6,531 bases of DNA, from the NCBI GenBank assembly GCA_004555055.1, contig SFJN01000140.1, forward strand, positions 1 to 6,531. The letters are read 5' to 3'. This document shows positions 6,062 through 6,531 of this stretch, piece by piece (within the stretch, counting starts at the first letter, position 1; each line of letters begins with the position of its first letter). Below the pieces are notes generated by a model. It was not told the origin of the DNA, made no database searches, and saw nothing but the letters and a program-made list of their open reading frames with translations. Both the position numbers and the translations under genes were made by a program. The stretch is from Bacteroidales bacterium (GTDB lineage: Bacteria; Bacteroidota; Bacteroidia; Bacteroidales; Bacteroidaceae).

Positions 6062-6531
6062 ATGAAGAAAGTTCTTATTCTCGGTTCCGGTGCCCTCAAG
6101 ATTGGTGAGGCAGGTGAATTTGACTACTCCGGCTCGCAGGCGCTGAAAGCCCTGCGCGAGGAAGGTATCTATACAGTGCTCATCAACCCTAATATCGCCA
6201 CGGTGCAGACCAGCGAGGGCGTAGCAGACAAGATTTATTTCCTGCCCGTCTCCCCGTTCTTCGTAACCAAAGTAATAGAGAAAGAGCGCCCCGATGGCAT
6301 TCTGCTCTCTTTTGGCGGACAGACAGCCCTCAACTGCGGTGTGTCGCTTTACCAAGACGGCACGCTGGAGAAATACGGCGTGCAGGTGCTCGGCACACCC
6401 GTGCAGGCTATCATTGACACCGAAGACCGCGAACTCTTCGTGGAGCGTCTGAACGAGATAGAGGTGAAGACCATCAAGAGCGAGGCATGCCTCACTATCG
6501 AGGAGGCGCGAGCTGCCGCACAACGCTTGGG
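6062..6531 (+). CDS. carB: Carbamoyl-phosphate synthase large subunit CarB, 3'-truncated by the window edge
   Basis: The synthetase subunit uses two ATP, bicarbonate and ammonia from CarA to form carbamoyl phosphate. Only the first 156 codons of roughly 1,070 are visible and the frame is open to the window end. Recognition rests on KKVLILGSGALKIGEAGEFDYSG (2-24), the pre-ATP-grasp Rossmann segment with the EFDYSG signature, INPNIATVQTS (41-51), then GGQTALNCGV (85-94) and TEDRELF (120-126), which leads into the first ATP-grasp domain. The ATG at 6062 matches the family N-terminus. The wording LGSG, NPNIATVQT and YFLPV is closer to eukaryotic CAD/CPS1-type enzymes than to the LGAG...NSNPATIMT wording of E. 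coli CarB, as far as memory allows. I expect it to be typical of Bacteroidales. It is co-transcribed with carA. Confidence 0.95.
   Translation, partial: MKKVLILGSGALKIGEAGEFDYSGSQALKALREEGIYTVLINPNIATVQTSEGVADKIYFLPVSPFFVTKVIEKERPDGILLSFGGQTALNCGVSLYQDGTLEKYGVQVLGTPVQAIIDTEDRELFVERLNEIEVKTIKSEACLTIEEARAAAQRL

Noticed and set aside
6059..6523. 154-codon open frame on the - strand at the end of the window
   Set aside because: It is antisense to the start of carB, which has unmistakable family motifs.
1..6531. CRISPR array, tRNA, rRNA or toxin-antitoxin pair
   Set aside because: No spaced direct repeats, cloverleaf sequence, rRNA signature or paired small genes were seen on either strand.

Overview
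The window looks like chromosomal DNA of a Bacteroidales bacterium, most likely Prevotella-like. The evidence is the -7 promoter boxes of the Bacteroidetes type (TAnnTTTG) ahead of two genes, the absence of clear Shine-Dalgarno sequences, a secreted sialidase ending in the YDMQGRR...KGIYIINGQK tail typical of Prevotella and Bacteroides exported proteins, and CarA/CarB of the Bacteroidetes type. No species can be named from the sequence alone. All supported genes lie on the + strand.

Layout. (1) 1-1935: the 3' part of a large exported GH33 sialidase gene. The visible part covers the second half of the catalytic propeller, a helical linker, an unassigned beta-rich domain and a short C-terminal tail. 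(2) 1957-2032: a G8 tract, a C9 tract and a 20-bp imperfect inverted repeat. (3) 2033-2299: a small orphan reading frame resembling only the C-terminal sorting module of a secreted protein, with no recognisable translation signal, probably a gene remnant. (4) 2300-2475: an AT-rich regulatory stretch with several palindromes. It ends in a promoter whose -7 box lies inside a good palindromic operator, just ahead of a TetR-family regulator gene (2476-3066). (5) 3131-3889: fabG, 3-oxoacyl-ACP reductase. (6) 3975-4685: an RluA-family pseudouridine synthase without an S4 domain. (7) 4686-4908: a 223-bp non-coding region holding a purine tract and the carA promoter. (8) 4909-6033 carA and 6062 to the window end carB (5' part), encoding the glutaminase and synthetase subunits of carbamoyl-phosphate synthase for pyrimidine and arginine synthesis.

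How they fit together. The sialidase is an accessory, host-glycan-foraging function. The rest is core metabolism: a TetR regulator next to a fatty-acid synthesis gene (possibly controlling itself and fabG), an RNA-modification enzyme, and a carAB operon with a 28-bp gap made largely of a heptanucleotide repeat.

I found no convincing novel multi-gene system, CRISPR array, tRNA or rRNA. The least explained part is 1957-2299, the inverted repeat with homopolymer tracts followed by the orphan sorting module.
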